Shown: positions 28,341 to 40,313, numbered from the stretch's first letter. The stretch is DNA of 50,683 nucleotides from Alphaproteobacteria bacterium (GCA_021774575.1 JAJFIX010000035.1:1-50683); one strand, 5' to 3'. Notes: generated by a model from the sequence alone, not told the origin. Numbers and translations: made by a program.

Positions 28341-28921
28341 GGAAAAAGCGTTTCCTTGGTCCAGTCATTGCCGCCTCCGGTAAAAACCAGGCGGTCGTGC
28401 AAACGGCTTTCATGCCCCTGCCAGAATTCGATGCGATCTGGAACGACACAAAATCCCGACCAATGGGGCGGCCGGGGAACCGGCCCGTCGGCAAATTTTT
28501 TGGTAAATTCGCCAACTCGAATTTCCAGGGCGTCCGGAGGGGTCATGGCGTCCGATTGCCGTGATGCCCAAGCGCCAATTTGCGAGCCGCGGGGGCGGCT
28601 GGCGAAATAGGCATCGGCGGTTGCCGCATCGACAGGTTCGGCGTTGCCCTGAATGGTGATTTGGCGTTCCAGGGCTTTCCAATGCAGGCAAAGCGAGGCT
28701 CGGCCCGACAAGGTAAGGTCCCGGCCCTTGCGGCTCTCCAAATTGGTATAGAAAACGAACCCTTGCCGATTATAATCCTTTAGCAACACCATGCGTGAGG
28801 AGACGGTACCGTTTTTGGCCACTGTCGACAGACACATTGCCTCGGGCATATTGGGTTCGGCCTTGATCGCCTCTTTCATCCAGCTATTGAAAAAATCAAA
28901 CGGGTCGGATTGGTCCATCAT
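28337..28921 (-). CDS. pdxH: pyridoxamine 5'-phosphate oxidase
   Basis: A 194-residue FMN enzyme. MCLSTVAKNGTVSSRMVLLK, FYTNLESRKGRDL, SLCLHWKALERQITIQG, ASRPRGSQIGAWAS and the C-terminal WSGFCVVPDRIEFWQG with RLHDR are diagnostic. It oxidises pyridoxine or pyridoxamine phosphate to pyridoxal phosphate, the cofactor of the nearby aminolevulinate synthase. Two adjacent ATGs at 28921 and 28918 are possible starts. It is the first gene of a run with the cation efflux gene. Confidence 0.95.
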   Translation of the reverse strand: MMDQSDPFDFFNSWMKEAIKAEPNMPEAMCLSTVAKNGTVSSRMVLLKDYNRQGFVFYTNLESRKGRDLTLSGRASLCLHWKALERQITIQGNAEPVDAATADAYFASRPRGSQIGAWASRQSDAMTPPDALEIRVGEFTKKFADGPVPRPPHWSGFCVVPDRIEFWQGHESRLHDRLVFTGGGNDWTKETLFP

Positions 28922-29057
28922 CTTCAGGTCTCATTCATTTTGCTTGTCTACAATTAGGTGTTATGCCGCAGCTATTATTGCTGGTGGTCCCGGTCATAGT
29001 TTGTAGTGTAAACTGCGGTCTATCAGATTTTGAAGATCTAAGAGAGGTAATTGAGCG

Positions 29058-29537
29058 ATGAATATCAGCATGAAATATGTAGCCCCGATCTTTGCCGTTG
29101 GCTTGATGGTAACGGGGTGTGCCAATACCGGCGCGAAGCAGGGCGCAGGTACGGTTATTGGCGCGGGCCTCGGCGCGCTTGCCGGCTCGCAAATTGGCTC
29201 CGGCCGGGGACAGCTGGCGGCGATTGCTGTCGGCACCCTACTTGGCGCGGCAATTGGTAACGAAATGGGCGCATCGCTGGATTCGGCGGACCGGGCGGCC
29301 TATCAGGGCGCCGAAACCCAAGCCCATAGTGCACCGATTGGCGAGCCGATTACCTGGGAAAACCCGGAAAGTGGCAATCACGGCACGATCACGGCGATTA
29401 ACGAGGGTACATCCGATAAATCCGGTGACTATTGCCGCGAATATCAGACCGAAATCATTGTCGGTGGAAAAATCGAACAAGGTTACGGAACCGCCTGCCA
29501 GCGTCCTGACGGTAGCTGGGAAATCGTCGAGAGCTGA
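29058..29537 (+). CDS. glycine-zipper outer-membrane lipoprotein (17-kDa surface antigen type)
   Basis: A 159-residue lipoprotein: signal MKYVAPIFAVGLMVTGC with the lipid on Cys21 and Ala at +2, favouring the outer membrane. Next is a glycine-zipper region (GTVIGAGLGALAGSQIG and LLGAAIGNEMG), then a C-terminal domain with DYCREYQTEIIVGGK and GTACQRPDGSWEIV, as in the rickettsial 17-kDa antigen family. The role is structural or envelope-related and not well defined. AGAGAGG precedes the start, and a strong terminator follows. Confidence 0.88.
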   Translation: MNISMKYVAPIFAVGLMVTGCANTGAKQGAGTVIGAGLGALAGSQIGSGRGQLAAIAVGTLLGAAIGNEMGASLDSADRAAYQGAETQAHSAPIGEPITWENPESGNHGTITAINEGTSDKSGDYCREYQTEIIVGGKIEQGYGTACQRPDGSWEIVES

Positions 29538-29556
29538 TTTTTCGTCAAATCTCCTA

Positions 29557-29587
29557 AAAGGCGCGCCGTTTCTTGGCGCGCCTTTTT
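29557..29587 (+). terminator. intrinsic terminator after the lipoprotein gene
   Basis: GGCGCGCC and its exact repeat pair across a GTTTCTT loop; flanking AAA and TTT extend the stem, and a T run follows. It begins 20 bp after the lipoprotein stop and also faces the gentisate dioxygenase gene, so it may serve both directions. Confidence 0.88.
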
Positions 29588-29592
29588 CGTTT

Positions 29593-30624
29593 TTAGCTCC
29601 GTATTTCGCGCCAAATCCCCAGTTTATGCTGCACGATTTGGTCCGAAAAGCTGAAAATGACCGCATCTTCATGGGCCTCGAACTTGTGTTCGGCCCAGCC
29701 GGGGATGGCGAAATGGTCCTTTGGCCCCCATTCCATGACCGTCGCGTCGGTCTCACCGACGGTCACCGTCCCACGTCCCTCAACCACTGAATAGACCGTA
29801 TGATCGGTCGCCCGGTAGGGTCGGGAGGTAAACCCCTTGGGCAAAAATTGCAGGAAAGTCGAAATGGTCGACATGGCCGATTTTCCGGTCAACGGATTGA
29901 TATATTCCAGCTTTATTCCGTGATGCGCGTCGAGGTCTTGCGCGGCATGCATCTGGGCCAGGGCCTCGCGGCTCGCAGAATAAGGGTAGCTGAATATCGG
30001 TGATGTCGCGCCCTCGATATCGTCGCCAAAGGGTTTCATATTGGCGCCATAACGGGCCCGGGTGTAGCCGGAGGGTTTGTTGGTCGCAAATTTCTGTTGC
30101 GCATAGGTCTCGGCAAAAGATGCGCCGTAAAACTGGATCATCGGGACGTCCAGCCCGTCCAGCCAAATTACCGGCTCACTGCCTTCATGGCCGTGATCAT
30201 GCCAGCCCCAGCTCGGCGTGATGACGAAATCGCCGGGCTCCATATAGGTTTTTTCGCCGTCGACGGCGGTATAAGCGCCGCTGCCTTGAATCAAAAAACG
30301 CAATGCAGATGCCGTGTGACGATGGGCCCGGGCGACCTCGCCGGGTAAGATGAGCTGCAAACCGGCGTAAAGCGTGTCAACAGCCTTTGCCTGCCCCGGC
30401 ATTGCCGGGTTTTCCAAAATCAGCACCCGCCGTTCGGCTTCTTCGGCAGATATAAGGTCGCCACTGGCCAAGACGTGGGGCGATACCGCGTCCCAGGCCC
30501 AAAGGTGCGGCGCCGCACGAGGTGCTGGTTCACGGGCGACCAATTTGTGAAGCACTTCCCACAGCGGCGCGAGCTGCTCTTTACCGATTGTCTCGTAAAA
30601 CCGTGTACGCTCGGCATTGCCCAT
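29593..30624 (-). CDS. gentisate 1,2-dioxygenase
   Basis: A 343-residue bicupin. The first cupin has the His ligands in ARAHRHTASALRFLIQG, followed by GDFVITPSWGWHDHGHEG and VIWLDGLDVPMIQFY; the second, degenerate cupin holds RATDHTVYSVVEGRG. This matches gentisate dioxygenase, a non-haem Fe(II) enzyme that opens gentisate to maleylpyruvate. The usual pathway partners, maleylpyruvate isomerase and fumarylpyruvate hydrolase, are not adjacent. It is divergent from a CoA-transferase gene, so a shared aromatic-degradation role is possible but unproven. Confidence 0.9.
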   Translation of the reverse strand: MGNAERTRFYETIGKEQLAPLWEVLHKLVAREPAPRAAPHLWAWDAVSPHVLASGDLISAEEAERRVLILENPAMPGQAKAVDTLYAGLQLILPGEVARAHRHTASALRFLIQGSGAYTAVDGEKTYMEPGDFVITPSWGWHDHGHEGSEPVIWLDGLDVPMIQFYGASFAETYAQQKFATNKPSGYTRARYGANMKPFGDDIEGATSPIFSYPYSASREALAQMHAAQDLDAHHGIKLEYINPLTGKSAMSTISTFLQFLPKGFTSRPYRATDHTVYSVVEGRGTVTVGETDATVMEWGPKDHFAIPGWAEHKFEAHEDAVIFSFSDQIVQHKLGIWREIRS

Positions 30625-30750
30625 GACGCACTCCTGAGTTTATTTTGGGTCAATGCTAGGCTGGGGGGCGGACCCTCGCAAGGTTGGAATAAGCCCAAAT
30701 CTCGCGACATAGCGGGTAACGGGCAAGGATCGGGTCGAAGGGAATGAGAT

Positions 30751-31971
30751 TTGAACGAAAATAGCGGGCCGCTTGCAGGCATAACGGTGCTTGATCTTAG
30801 TCGCGTCCTAGCCGGGCCGTCTTGCACCCAAGTTCTTGGTGATCTCGGTGCCGATGTGATCAAAGTCGAGCGGCCCGGACGCGGCGATGACACAAGAGGC
30901 TGGGGGCCGCCCTATCTGAAAGATGGAGACGGCAACGATACTTCCGAGGCCGCCTATTATCTCAGCACCAACCGTAATAAGCGTTCGGTGACGATTGATC
31001 TCGCCCTGCCGCAGGGTCAGGATCTGATCCGGCAATTGGCGTCGCAATGTGATGTTTTGGTCGAGAACTTCAAGGTTGGCGGGTTGGCCAAATACGGTCT
31101 CGATCATCAGGCAATCTGCGATGCCCAGCCCGAACTCGTTTACTGTTCGATCAGCGGGTTCGGCCAAACCGGACCTCGGGCGGCTGCTCCGGGTTACGAT
31201 TTTATGATCCAGGGCATGGGCGGTATCATGAGCTTAACCGGCGACCCCGATGGTCCACCGACCAAAGTCGGGGTGGCGATTGCCGATATCATGTGCGGAA
31301 TGTATGCGTCGGTTGCGATATTGGGCGCGCTTTTTCATCGCAACCAATCCGGCGTCGGCCAGCATATCGACCTTGGTTTGATGGACACCCAGGTTGGTTG
31401 GCTGGCCAACGAGGCTTTAAACTATTTTACCTCCGGCAAAGTGCCGCACCGCATGGGCAACACCCACCCCAATTTAGTGCCTTACCAGGTATTTTCGACC
31501 AGCGACGATGACATCGTGGTGGCGGTCGGAAACGATGGGCAGTTTGCCCGTTACTGTAATTTTGCCGGTCGGCCGGATTTGGCCGAAGACGAGCGTTTTT
31601 CGACCATGCGCGGGCGCATTGTTAATCGGGACATCCTCGTGCCGATGCTCGAAGACGCCATGAGGACTAAAAGCGCTGATGAATGGATTGCGGGCCTGGA
31701 AATCGCTGGGGTTCCTTGTGGGCCGGTGCGCGATCTAGCCCAAGTCTTTGATGACCCGCAAATAGCAGCGCGGGGCATGAAAATTGAAATGCCACATGAG
31801 GCGGCCGGTGTTGTGCCGCTGGTCGGCAATCCGATCAATTATTCGGCGACACCGGTAAGCTACCGCCATCCGCCGCCGATGCTCGGTCAACATACTGATG
31901 AGATCTTGCAAGAATTGCTTGATTTACCCGGCGCCGAGCTAGACCAGTTGCGCGAAGACGGCGTTATCTAG
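30751..31971 (+). CDS. class III CoA-transferase (CaiB/BaiF family)
   Basis: A 406-residue family III CoA-transferase: GITVLDLSRVLAGPSCTQVL, LGADVIKVERPGRGDDTRGW, NRNKRSVTIDL, LVENFKVGGLAKYGLD, and the catalytic Asp in HIDLGLMDTQVGWL. These enzymes move CoA between carboxylic acids; the acids here are unknown (succinyl-CoA or formyl/mesaconyl-type donors occur in the family). The start appears to be TTG at 30751, preceded by AAGGGA; no in-frame ATG fits. It is divergent from gentisate dioxygenase. Its stop overlaps that of the next gene in a shared CTAG. Confidence 0.9.
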   Translation: MNENSGPLAGITVLDLSRVLAGPSCTQVLGDLGADVIKVERPGRGDDTRGWGPPYLKDGDGNDTSEAAYYLSTNRNKRSVTIDLALPQGQDLIRQLASQCDVLVENFKVGGLAKYGLDHQAICDAQPELVYCSISGFGQTGPRAAAPGYDFMIQGMGGIMSLTGDPDGPPTKVGVAIADIMCGMYASVAILGALFHRNQSGVGQHIDLGLMDTQVGWLANEALNYFTSGKVPHRMGNTHPNLVPYQVFSTSDDDIVVAVGNDGQFARYCNFAGRPDLAEDERFSTMRGRIVNRDILVPMLEDAMRTKSADEWIAGLEIAGVPCGPVRDLAQVFDDPQIAARGMKIEMPHEAAGVVPLVGNPINYSATPVSYRHPPPMLGQHTDEILQELLDLPGAELDQLREDGVI

Positions 31972-32816
31972 GCCGCTTCATCTTGGCGCGTCGCTTCCCA
32001 GGCGAGCATTAAGCGTTTGCGGTTTGGCCCCCAGCGATAGCCGCTGATGGCGCCGCCGGCGCGCAAAACCCGGTGGCATGGGATCAGCCAGGAAACGGGA
32101 TTTCGGGCAACTGCTGAGGCAACGGCACGCGCCGCGCTTGGTTGCCCCAGATGTGCCGCCAGTCCGCTATAGCTGGTGACGGCGCCGGGCGGAATGCGCA
32201 GCAGCGCTTCCCATATTTTGAGCTGGAACGGCGTCCCTTTGAGGACGAGGTGCAAATTCTCCGTCGCGCGTCCGAATGCCGCAGCGGCGTGTGGCGCGGT
32301 CGCTTGTTGGTCCAATTCAATGTGTGCCTCACCGAATGGCCCGGCCAAATCGGCGAAGGTCGCTTCGCGCTGGATCGTGTCGTGGTTGAACCCGGCGAAC
32401 CCCAGGGCGCAAACCCCCCGATCGGCGGCAATGATGAGGCAATCGCCAAATGGGCTCTGGTGCCAGCCATACTGCAGGGCCATTCCGGCCGCCTCGGTTT
32501 TCCATTGGCCTGGCGTCATTGCCTCATGGGTGACAAATAGGTCATGTAGGCGACCGGGGCCCGATAGGCCGGCGTCGAAACTGGCGTCGAGCACGCTATC
32601 TTCGCGGGCGAGGCTTTCCTTGGCCCGGTCAATAGCTAGTTTGGCCAGAAATTTTTTCGGGCTGACGCCGACATGGGCTGAAAATACCCGCTGAAAATGA
32701 TGGGGACTCATGCCTGCCCGTGCGGCAACATCGTCGAGACTGGGTTGGTCTTGATAATTCTCGGCCAGCCAAGCAAGGGTTTCACCAATTATTTGATAGG
32801 TCTGATTTTGGTCCAT
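31968..32816 (-). CDS. Ada-like methyltransferase with AraC-type HTH domain
   Basis: A 282-residue fusion: an AraC-type helix-turn-helix region (about residues 20-105, with VAARAGMSPHHFQRVFSAHVG) and a C-terminal methylated-DNA-protein-cysteine methyltransferase with the acceptor Cys in WLIPCHRVLRAGG and the following ISGYRWG. It repairs O6-alkylguanine by irreversible transfer. It lacks the N-terminal zinc domain of E. coli Ada that senses methyl phosphotriesters, so activation by methylation may differ. It is convergent with the CoA-transferase gene. An AlkC-like repair protein is encoded 20 kb away. Confidence 0.9.
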   Translation of the reverse strand: MDQNQTYQIIGETLAWLAENYQDQPSLDDVAARAGMSPHHFQRVFSAHVGVSPKKFLAKLAIDRAKESLAREDSVLDASFDAGLSGPGRLHDLFVTHEAMTPGQWKTEAAGMALQYGWHQSPFGDCLIIAADRGVCALGFAGFNHDTIQREATFADLAGPFGEAHIELDQQATAPHAAAAFGRATENLHLVLKGTPFQLKIWEALLRIPPGAVTSYSGLAAHLGQPSAARAVASAVARNPVSWLIPCHRVLRAGGAISGYRWGPNRKRLMLAWEATRQDEAA

Positions 32817-32865
32817 ATTGGGACCTTATCGAGCTCTGATGGGGCCAGGCCACCCGATTCTTGCT

Positions 32866-33657
32866 TTACAGGCTAATTTGGCCGATCAGCACTTCAACGG
32901 CATTACCGCCGATATCGACACGTTCACCGTTGGCGCGGCAGTAAATGGTGCCACCCCGTCGCGAAATCTGGCGGGCAACCATCTCCGTCTTGCCAAGGCG
33001 CTCGGACCAATAGGGAATGGCTGTGCAATAGGCGGACCCAGTGACCGGGTCCTCATCGATACCCATCCGGGGGGCAAAGAACCTGGTGACAAAATCATCG
33101 GTGTCGCCGGGGGCCGTCGCGATGACACCGAATGTGTCTACCTGCTCCAAGCGTCTAAAATCCGGCGTAAGATCCAGCAAAGATTTTTCGTCGGAAAAAA
33201 CAGCTAAAAGGTCGCGGCCCGGCGAAAGTATTTCGTCGGGCACCGCGCCCAACGCGTCGGCGAGGCCGTCGGGGGCTTCGATTTTTGATGGCCGCCATGC
33301 GGGAAAATCAAGCACCAGCCGATCCCCGTCGCGGGTCACGACGAGTTCGCCCGACTGAGTGCGGAACTGCACTTTCGCCCGACCGGGCTCAAGATGGTTG
33401 AAGATCACATATGCGCTGGCCAATGTTGCATGACCGCAGAGATTGACCTCGGTCGTCGGGGTGAACCAGCGCAGCGCGTAACTGTGACCGGCGGCACCCT
33501 CAGCGACAAAAAAGGCCGTCTCCGGCAGATTATTCTCGGCGGCAATTTGCTGCATTGTTTCGTCGGATAGCCAGTCATCCAGCGGGCAAACCGCAGCCGG
33601 ATTGCCGCCGAAACGCGTGTCAGTAAAGGCATCAATTTGGTAAAGCGGTACACGCAT
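32866..33657 (-). CDS. PhzF-family isomerase/epimerase-like protein
   Basis: A 263-residue protein with the two-lobed diaminopimelate-epimerase fold of PhzF: YQIDAFTDTRFGGNPAAVCPL at the N-terminus (20-residue limit, start of the motif YQIDAFTD), the Glu in AENNLPETAFFV, LRWFTPTTEVNLCGHATLA, and EDPVTGSAYCTAIPYW. PhzF itself isomerises a phenazine precursor, but most homologues have unknown substrates, and no phenazine genes are nearby. It sits 81 bp after thiD in the same direction. Confidence 0.88.
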   Translation of the reverse strand: MRVPLYQIDAFTDTRFGGNPAAVCPLDDWLSDETMQQIAAENNLPETAFFVAEGAAGHSYALRWFTPTTEVNLCGHATLASAYVIFNHLEPGRAKVQFRTQSGELVVTRDGDRLVLDFPAWRPSKIEAPDGLADALGAVPDEILSPGRDLLAVFSDEKSLLDLTPDFRRLEQVDTFGVIATAPGDTDDFVTRFFAPRMGIDEDPVTGSAYCTAIPYWSERLGKTEMVARQISRRGGTIYCRANGERVDIGGNAVEVLIGQISL

Positions 33658-33738
33658 GAATTTATACTTTTTTGAGGAGTCCGAGCGCCTCGATAAAGCC
33701 CAGCGGTACCCCGGACGTCAAGCCATTTAACCGATGCT

Positions 33739-34527
33739 CTAGATATGAACGGCGTGATTTAGCGGCCCGTGCCCGTTGCCAATATCGGGCGCCTGGGCTA
33801 TCGCTGCGGCGACATATTTATGGGCCCGTGCTACCGCGTCGCGGAGGCTCAATTTTTGGGCCAACCCGACGGCAATCGCCGACGCCAGGGTGCAACCGGT
33901 TCCGTGGGTGTTTTGGGTGTCGATGCGCGGGCTTTCGAAGATAAATTTCCCGTCCGATGTCACTAAAACGTCGCGAATCGTCGATCCATCAATATGCCCA
34001 CCTTTTATCAGCGCCGCACCGGCCCCCATTTTTAGGAGCGCGATACCGGCGGCGTGTTGGCTTTCGGGGTCTTGCACGTCAATCCCGGTCAAGGCCATCG
34101 CTTCCGGCGCATTCGGCGTTACCAGTGCTGCCATTGGGATCAATGTTTGCGCGGAGGTAGAAACGGCGTCGTCTTCAAGCAATGGTGCGCCGCCTTTGGC
34201 GATCATTACTGGGTCGACAACCAGGGGCGTAAACGGCGCAAATTCAGCGAGACAGTCGGCAACGGTCTGGATCACAGCTGTTGAATGCAACATGCCGGTT
34301 TTAATGCAATCGGCACCAATATCGGCAAGAACCACTTTCATTTGCTGGGCGATAAAACTCGGGTCAACGGGCTGGATGGCTTCAACCCCAAGCGTGTTTT
34401 GGGCGGTCAGGGCGGTTATGGCTGTTGCCGCGTATCCTTCCAAGGCGGTCACGGTTTTGATGTCGGCCTGAATACCGGCGCCGCCCCCTGAATCGGATCC
34501 GGCAACTATGAGCACGCGTCCTTGCAT
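33739..34527 (-). CDS. thiD: hydroxymethylpyrimidine/phosphomethylpyrimidine kinase
   Basis: A 262-residue ribokinase-like kinase: VLIVAGSDSGGGAGIQADIK at the N-terminus, CIKTGMLHS, VVDPVMIAKGGAPLL, and the anion-hole motif NTHGTGCTLASAIA. It phosphorylates HMP and HMP-phosphate in thiamine synthesis. The ATG at 34527 (MQGRVLIVAG) was chosen: it has GAGG upstream and lies just beyond the glmM stop, whereas a longer frame starts with TTG inside glmM. Confidence 0.94.
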   Translation of the reverse strand: MQGRVLIVAGSDSGGGAGIQADIKTVTALEGYAATAITALTAQNTLGVEAIQPVDPSFIAQQMKVVLADIGADCIKTGMLHSTAVIQTVADCLAEFAPFTPLVVDPVMIAKGGAPLLEDDAVSTSAQTLIPMAALVTPNAPEAMALTGIDVQDPESQHAAGIALLKMGAGAALIKGGHIDGSTIRDVLVTSDGKFIFESPRIDTQNTHGTGCTLASAIAVGLAQKLSLRDAVARAHKYVAAAIAQAPDIGNGHGPLNHAVHI

Positions 34528-34540
34528 TGTTGCGCGGGCC

Positions 34541-35908
34541 TCAGCCCGAAATGCGGGCAATTGTCCCGGCAAGCTCTTCGGTGATCGTGCCGATAATTTC
34601 GCTATCGAGCCCTTCGGCCATGACCCGGATGATTGGCTCGGTTCCCGATTTGCGGATCAGCAATCGCCCGTCTTTGCCGAGCTGTTCTTCGGCTGCGATG
34701 ATTGCAGCTTTCACCTCGCCATTGTCCAATGTCTGGGCGATATCGCCGTTATTGACGCGGATATTGCGCAAAATTTGCGGATAGGGGGTGAAAACTTGAC
34801 CGATTTCATGCATCGGTTTGTCTGACTGAACTAACACAGCCAGGACCTGCAAGGCTGCGATCAACCCGTCGCCGGTTGTCGAAAAATCGGTCAGAATGAT
34901 ATGGCCCGATTGCTCGCCGCCTATGTTGAATCCGCCTCGGCGCATGTGTTCAAGCACGTAACGGTCACCGACTTGCGTTCTGTGCAGGGTTATACCTTGA
35001 CCTGCAAGGTGGCGTTCGAGGCCGAGATTGGACATTACCGTGGCGACCACGCCGTCACCGCGCAACTTGTTTCCAGCCTGCCAATGGCCTGAAATGACCG
35101 CCATCAACTGGTCGCCGTCAATTATTTTTCCCGTATCGTCGGCGACAATGATCCGGTCGGCGTCGCCATCGAGTGCAATGCCGAGATCGGCACCGGTCTC
35201 GACGACTTTTTGCTGCATGGTAGTTGTCGCCGTGGCGCCGCAATCGGCGTTGATATTCGTGCCGTTGGGCGAAATGCCAATGAGTTCAAGGGTCGCGCCC
35301 AATTCTGAAAGTACGGCGGGGGCAACCTTGTAAGCGGCACCATGGGCGCAATCGAGAACGATCTTCAGCCCGTCAAGGCGCGCGCCCCGAGGAAAGGTCT
35401 GTTTCACGTATTCGATATAGCGACCGGGCGCGTCGTCGACACGCCACGCCCGGCCAAGGTCTGCCGACTTCGCCAGATCGGCGCGCATCGCGCTCGGTTT
35501 CTCCTCGGCTTCCATCAATGCTTCTATTTCGAGTTCGACCGCATCTGAAAGCTTGTACCCGTCGGGGCCGAATAGTTTAATGCCGTTATCTTCAAATGAA
35601 TTATGAGACGCCGATAGCACGACACCGAGATCGGCCCGCAAGGACCGGGTCAGCATGGCGACGCCCGGCGTCGGCATCGGCCCAACCAGGACCACATCCA
35701 TACCCATTGAGGCAAACCCTGCCTGCATCGCCGGCTCCAGCATATAATTGGAAAGCCGGGTGTCCTTACCGATGATCACCTTGTGACGGTGATCTCCGTT
35801 TTTGAAATAGCGCCCGGCCGCCATCGCCACACGCAGGGCGGTTTCTGCCGTCATCGGCTCGATATTTGCCGTGCCGCGAATGCCATCAGTGCCGAAAAGT
35901 TTACGCAT
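34541..35908 (-). CDS. glmM: phosphoglucosamine mutase
   Basis: A 455-residue alpha-D-phosphohexomutase. [15 protein letters not shown], the phosphoserine loop [15 protein letters not shown] with Ser101 as the likely phosphorylated residue, the metal loop ALDGDADR, and [15 protein letters not shown] are present. It converts glucosamine-6-phosphate to glucosamine-1-phosphate for cell-wall and LPS precursors. The start at 35908 gives the standard N-terminus; the open frame extends to 36178 inside folP without homologous sequence. It follows folP, as is common in alphaproteobacteria. Confidence 0.97.
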   Translation of the reverse strand: MRKLFGTDGIRGTANIEPMTAETALRVAMAAGRYFKNGDHRHKVIIGKDTRLSNYMLEPAMQAGFASMGMDVVLVGPMPTPGVAMLTRSLRADLGVVLSASHNSFEDNGIKLFGPDGYKLSDAVELEIEALMEAEEKPSAMRADLAKSADLGRAWRVDDAPGRYIEYVKQTFPRGARLDGLKIVLDCAHGAAYKVAPAVLSELGATLELIGISPNGTNINADCGATATTTMQQKVVETGADLGIALDGDADRIIVADDTGKIIDGDQLMAVISGHWQAGNKLRGDGVVATVMSNLGLERHLAGQGITLHRTQVGDRYVLEHMRRGGFNIGGEQSGHIILTDFSTTGDGLIAALQVLAVLVQSDKPMHEIGQVFTPYPQILRNIRVNNGDIAQTLDNGEVKAAIIAAEEQLGKDGRLLIRKSGTEPIIRVMAEGLDSEIIGTITEELAGTIARISG

Positions 35909-35987
35909 TCCGTTTTCCCGCCGGTTTCGATGCGCCCTATATACCAACATCCGGTATAAAATTGAACGGGCTGATGAGGTTAAAGTG

Positions 35988-36812
35988 TCATCGGTCTCTG
36001 ATTGCCCGCCACATGGTAATCGCTTGGACCGTTTCCGCCACATCGTGAACCCGCAAAATTTGTGCCCCATTATCGAGGGCGGCCAGTCCGGCCGAAATTG
36101 AGCCTGCAAGCCTGTTTCTTGGTTCGTTTTCACCCGATATCGCCGAAATGAAGCTCTTGCGCGACACACCGATGGCAATTGGTAAGTCGAGTTTTTGGAG
36201 GGTGGTCAAATTCGCGATGATGTCGAGATTGTGGTTCGGACTTTTGCCAAACCCAATGCCCGGATCAATGGCGATCGACCTGCGAGAAACACCGGCAGTT
36301 TCACAAGCTTGAATGCGCCCGGCGAAAAATTCCATAATTTCGTCGGTAATATTCACATAGGTCGGCGCGTCCTGCATGGTCAGCGGATCGCCCTGCATAT
36401 GCATCAAGATGACATGGGCGCCAAATTCAATAACCGTGTCGAGGGCAGCGCCATCGCCGGTGAGTGCGGTAACGTCATTGATGATTGCCGCGCCCGCCTC
36501 CATTCCGGCGCGCATGACGGCAGCTCGGCGCGTATCAATAGAGATCGTATGGCCTTTGGCCGCAAGGGCGGCAACAACCGGGATGGTGCGGGCACATTCT
36601 TCCTCAACGCTTGGACTACGGGCGCCAGGGCGGGTGGATTCGCCGCCAATATCGAGAATGTGTGCACCAGCGTCGGCCAACGCCTCGCCATGGGAGATGG
36701 CCGCTGCGGTATCCAGAAAATTGCCGCCGTCGGAAAAGCTATCCGGAGTAACATTGACGATGCCCATCACTGCAATATCCGGCAAATTTAGCGCCGGAAA
36801 AAGCGGCGGCAA
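35988..36812 (-). CDS. folP: dihydropteroate synthase
   Basis: A 274-residue TIM-barrel enzyme: [57 protein letters not shown], and the closing [17 protein letters not shown]. It condenses p-aminobenzoate with the pterin diphosphate in folate synthesis and is the sulfonamide target. The probable start is TTG at 36812, two bases after the ftsH stop, since an internal ATG at 36767 would begin exactly at the first conserved strand. It is translationally linked to ftsH. Confidence 0.94.
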   Translation of the reverse strand: MPPLFPALNLPDIAVMGIVNVTPDSFSDGGNFLDTAAAISHGEALADAGAHILDIGGESTRPGARSPSVEEECARTIPVVAALAAKGHTISIDTRRAAVMRAGMEAGAAIINDVTALTGDGAALDTVIEFGAHVILMHMQGDPLTMQDAPTYVNITDEIMEFFAGRIQACETAGVSRRSIAIDPGIGFGKSPNHNLDIIANLTTLQKLDLPIAIGVSRKSFISAISGENEPRNRLAGSISAGLAALDNGAQILRVHDVAETVQAITMWRAIRDR

Positions 36813-36814
36813 TA

Positions 36815-38746
<1,932 letters not shown>

Positions 38747-38931
38747 TGAATGCCTCCGCTAGGAACGGGGCGGGAGCTTGCCCGCCTTCAAAATCAGATT
38801 TCATATAACACCAAGTTAGGCAAACCCAAGAGAATATCCCGTTTTTGACCGAAATACCAGCATAGAGCCCGGTCCTTTCAATTCGGTTGACGAAGACATA
38901 GGCACGAAAGGGGGGTATGGCAATGCGCCAT

Positions 38932-40266
38932 TTACGAAATCTCCGGTTCGGGAAATATTTCGGTCAATGGCCGGGTTGGCCTGAAGGTGATAGTTAGATT
39001 GTCTGCAGCCTGCTGAACGGCTCTGTTGACGGAGCCCGATAGTTGTCCGTTCAGATTGGTTGCCGAGCGAAAAATGCGGGGGATATATACCGAATTGCCA
39101 TTTGCTAAAACCGGCAGTGTGGAAATGGCCCGGGCCGGCAGATCGGGGCGCAGAATTTTGCGGGCTGTTTTGCTGTTGCCTGGTGCTAGCGCACCAAGTG
39201 CTCCCATGCGGAGATTGGCGGGCAGATTTTTAAGGGGCCGTATTTCGAACCGATGATCCCAAGTTTGATTTTGTCCCGGCGTAACGTCAATTGGGGGAGC
39301 TGTGGCGGAAAGCTCCCGGATGATGAGGAGCGTTGCCCCCTTCGGTCCCGAAGCGGTCACACTACAGCCGGCCAGCGTTCGTCCGCCAGACGTTGCCGGT
39401 TTTTGCCAAGCTTCCAGAAGCCGTGCCAACGCATCCAGGCGCGGCGCGTAGGGTTGTCCTGAAACAGTGGTTAAGCATCGCGCCATTATGCGTAGGGCAA
39501 GTTCGTCGGGCTGCCTGGAAATGATGGCGCGTGATAGGCGAATAAACCCGCCAGTATCGCAAATTGCGCCGCGGGCCAGAATTGCCGCAACATTCAGGTC
39601 TAGAGCATGGCGGGTACGAGCCATGGCGGTCGCGGTGCGTCCAAGTCTGTGTGTTGCCAATTTCTCATCTTCAATGGTCGTTAAAGCCGTGCGCAGTTTT
39701 ACCCGGCTATAGCGCGGGTCCATGTTGCTTGGATCCTTTACCCATAACTGGTCGGCGCGCTTTAAGGTGGCCTCCAGGCGTAATTTGGACACCTCCAACA
39801 GAGGGCGAAGAATGCGGTAGTTGGCGCGCTCGGAAATTGCCGACATGGAAGATAGACCGTCGACGCCGCTGCCTCGCCCGAGCCGAAGGAGAAATGTCTC
39901 GACCTGATCATCCAGATGGTGACCGACCAGGAGGTGTAGGACGCCCCTGGTTCGACACCAATCGCCAAGGCATTGATAACGACCGGTACGGGCTTGATTT
40001 TGAATGTCGGTGTGCGGCGCCCGACCCGGCCAATTTAATTTTAGAATGTGATGGTCGATACTGTGTGAGCTGAGCCAGTTGCCAACCTGGCGCGCCTCTT
40101 TGGCCGACCCGACGCGCAGGCCATGGTCTACGGTCAGTCCAATCACACGGCCGCCTCGGCGGGTCGCCCAGCGCGCGGCAAGCAATGCCAGTGCTAGGGA
40201 GTCGGGGCCGCCGGAAACAGCGACGGCAATTTCGGGGTTTGGCTCGAACGGTAAAAAAGGAGCCAT
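38932..40266 (-). CDS. tilS: tRNA(Ile)-lysidine synthetase
   Basis: A 444-residue N-type ATP pyrophosphatase. The PP-loop SGGPDS is at residues 18-23, followed by GLTVDHGLR, the QNQARTGRYQ helix and LLVGHHLDDQVETFLLRLGRGSG. It attaches lysine to C34 of tRNA-Ile(CAU), changing its codon reading from AUG to AUA, and is essential. The C-terminal half is divergent, as usual for the family. It lies between cpoB and ftsH, the classic alphaproteobacterial order. Confidence 0.94.
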   Translation of the reverse strand: MAPFLPFEPNPEIAVAVSGGPDSLALALLAARWATRRGGRVIGLTVDHGLRVGSAKEARQVGNWLSSHSIDHHILKLNWPGRAPHTDIQNQARTGRYQCLGDWCRTRGVLHLLVGHHLDDQVETFLLRLGRGSGVDGLSSMSAISERANYRILRPLLEVSKLRLEATLKRADQLWVKDPSNMDPRYSRVKLRTALTTIEDEKLATHRLGRTATAMARTRHALDLNVAAILARGAICDTGGFIRLSRAIISRQPDELALRIMARCLTTVSGQPYAPRLDALARLLEAWQKPATSGGRTLAGCSVTASGPKGATLLIIRELSATAPPIDVTPGQNQTWDHRFEIRPLKNLPANLRMGALGALAPGNSKTARKILRPDLPARAISTLPVLANGNSVYIPRIFRSATNLNGQLSGSVNRAVQQAADNLTITFRPTRPLTEIFPEPEIS

Positions 40267-40313
40267 CGCCTGGTCGAACCTAGCAGCGGAGACAGTTTTT
40301 ATCGGGTTTTTGG

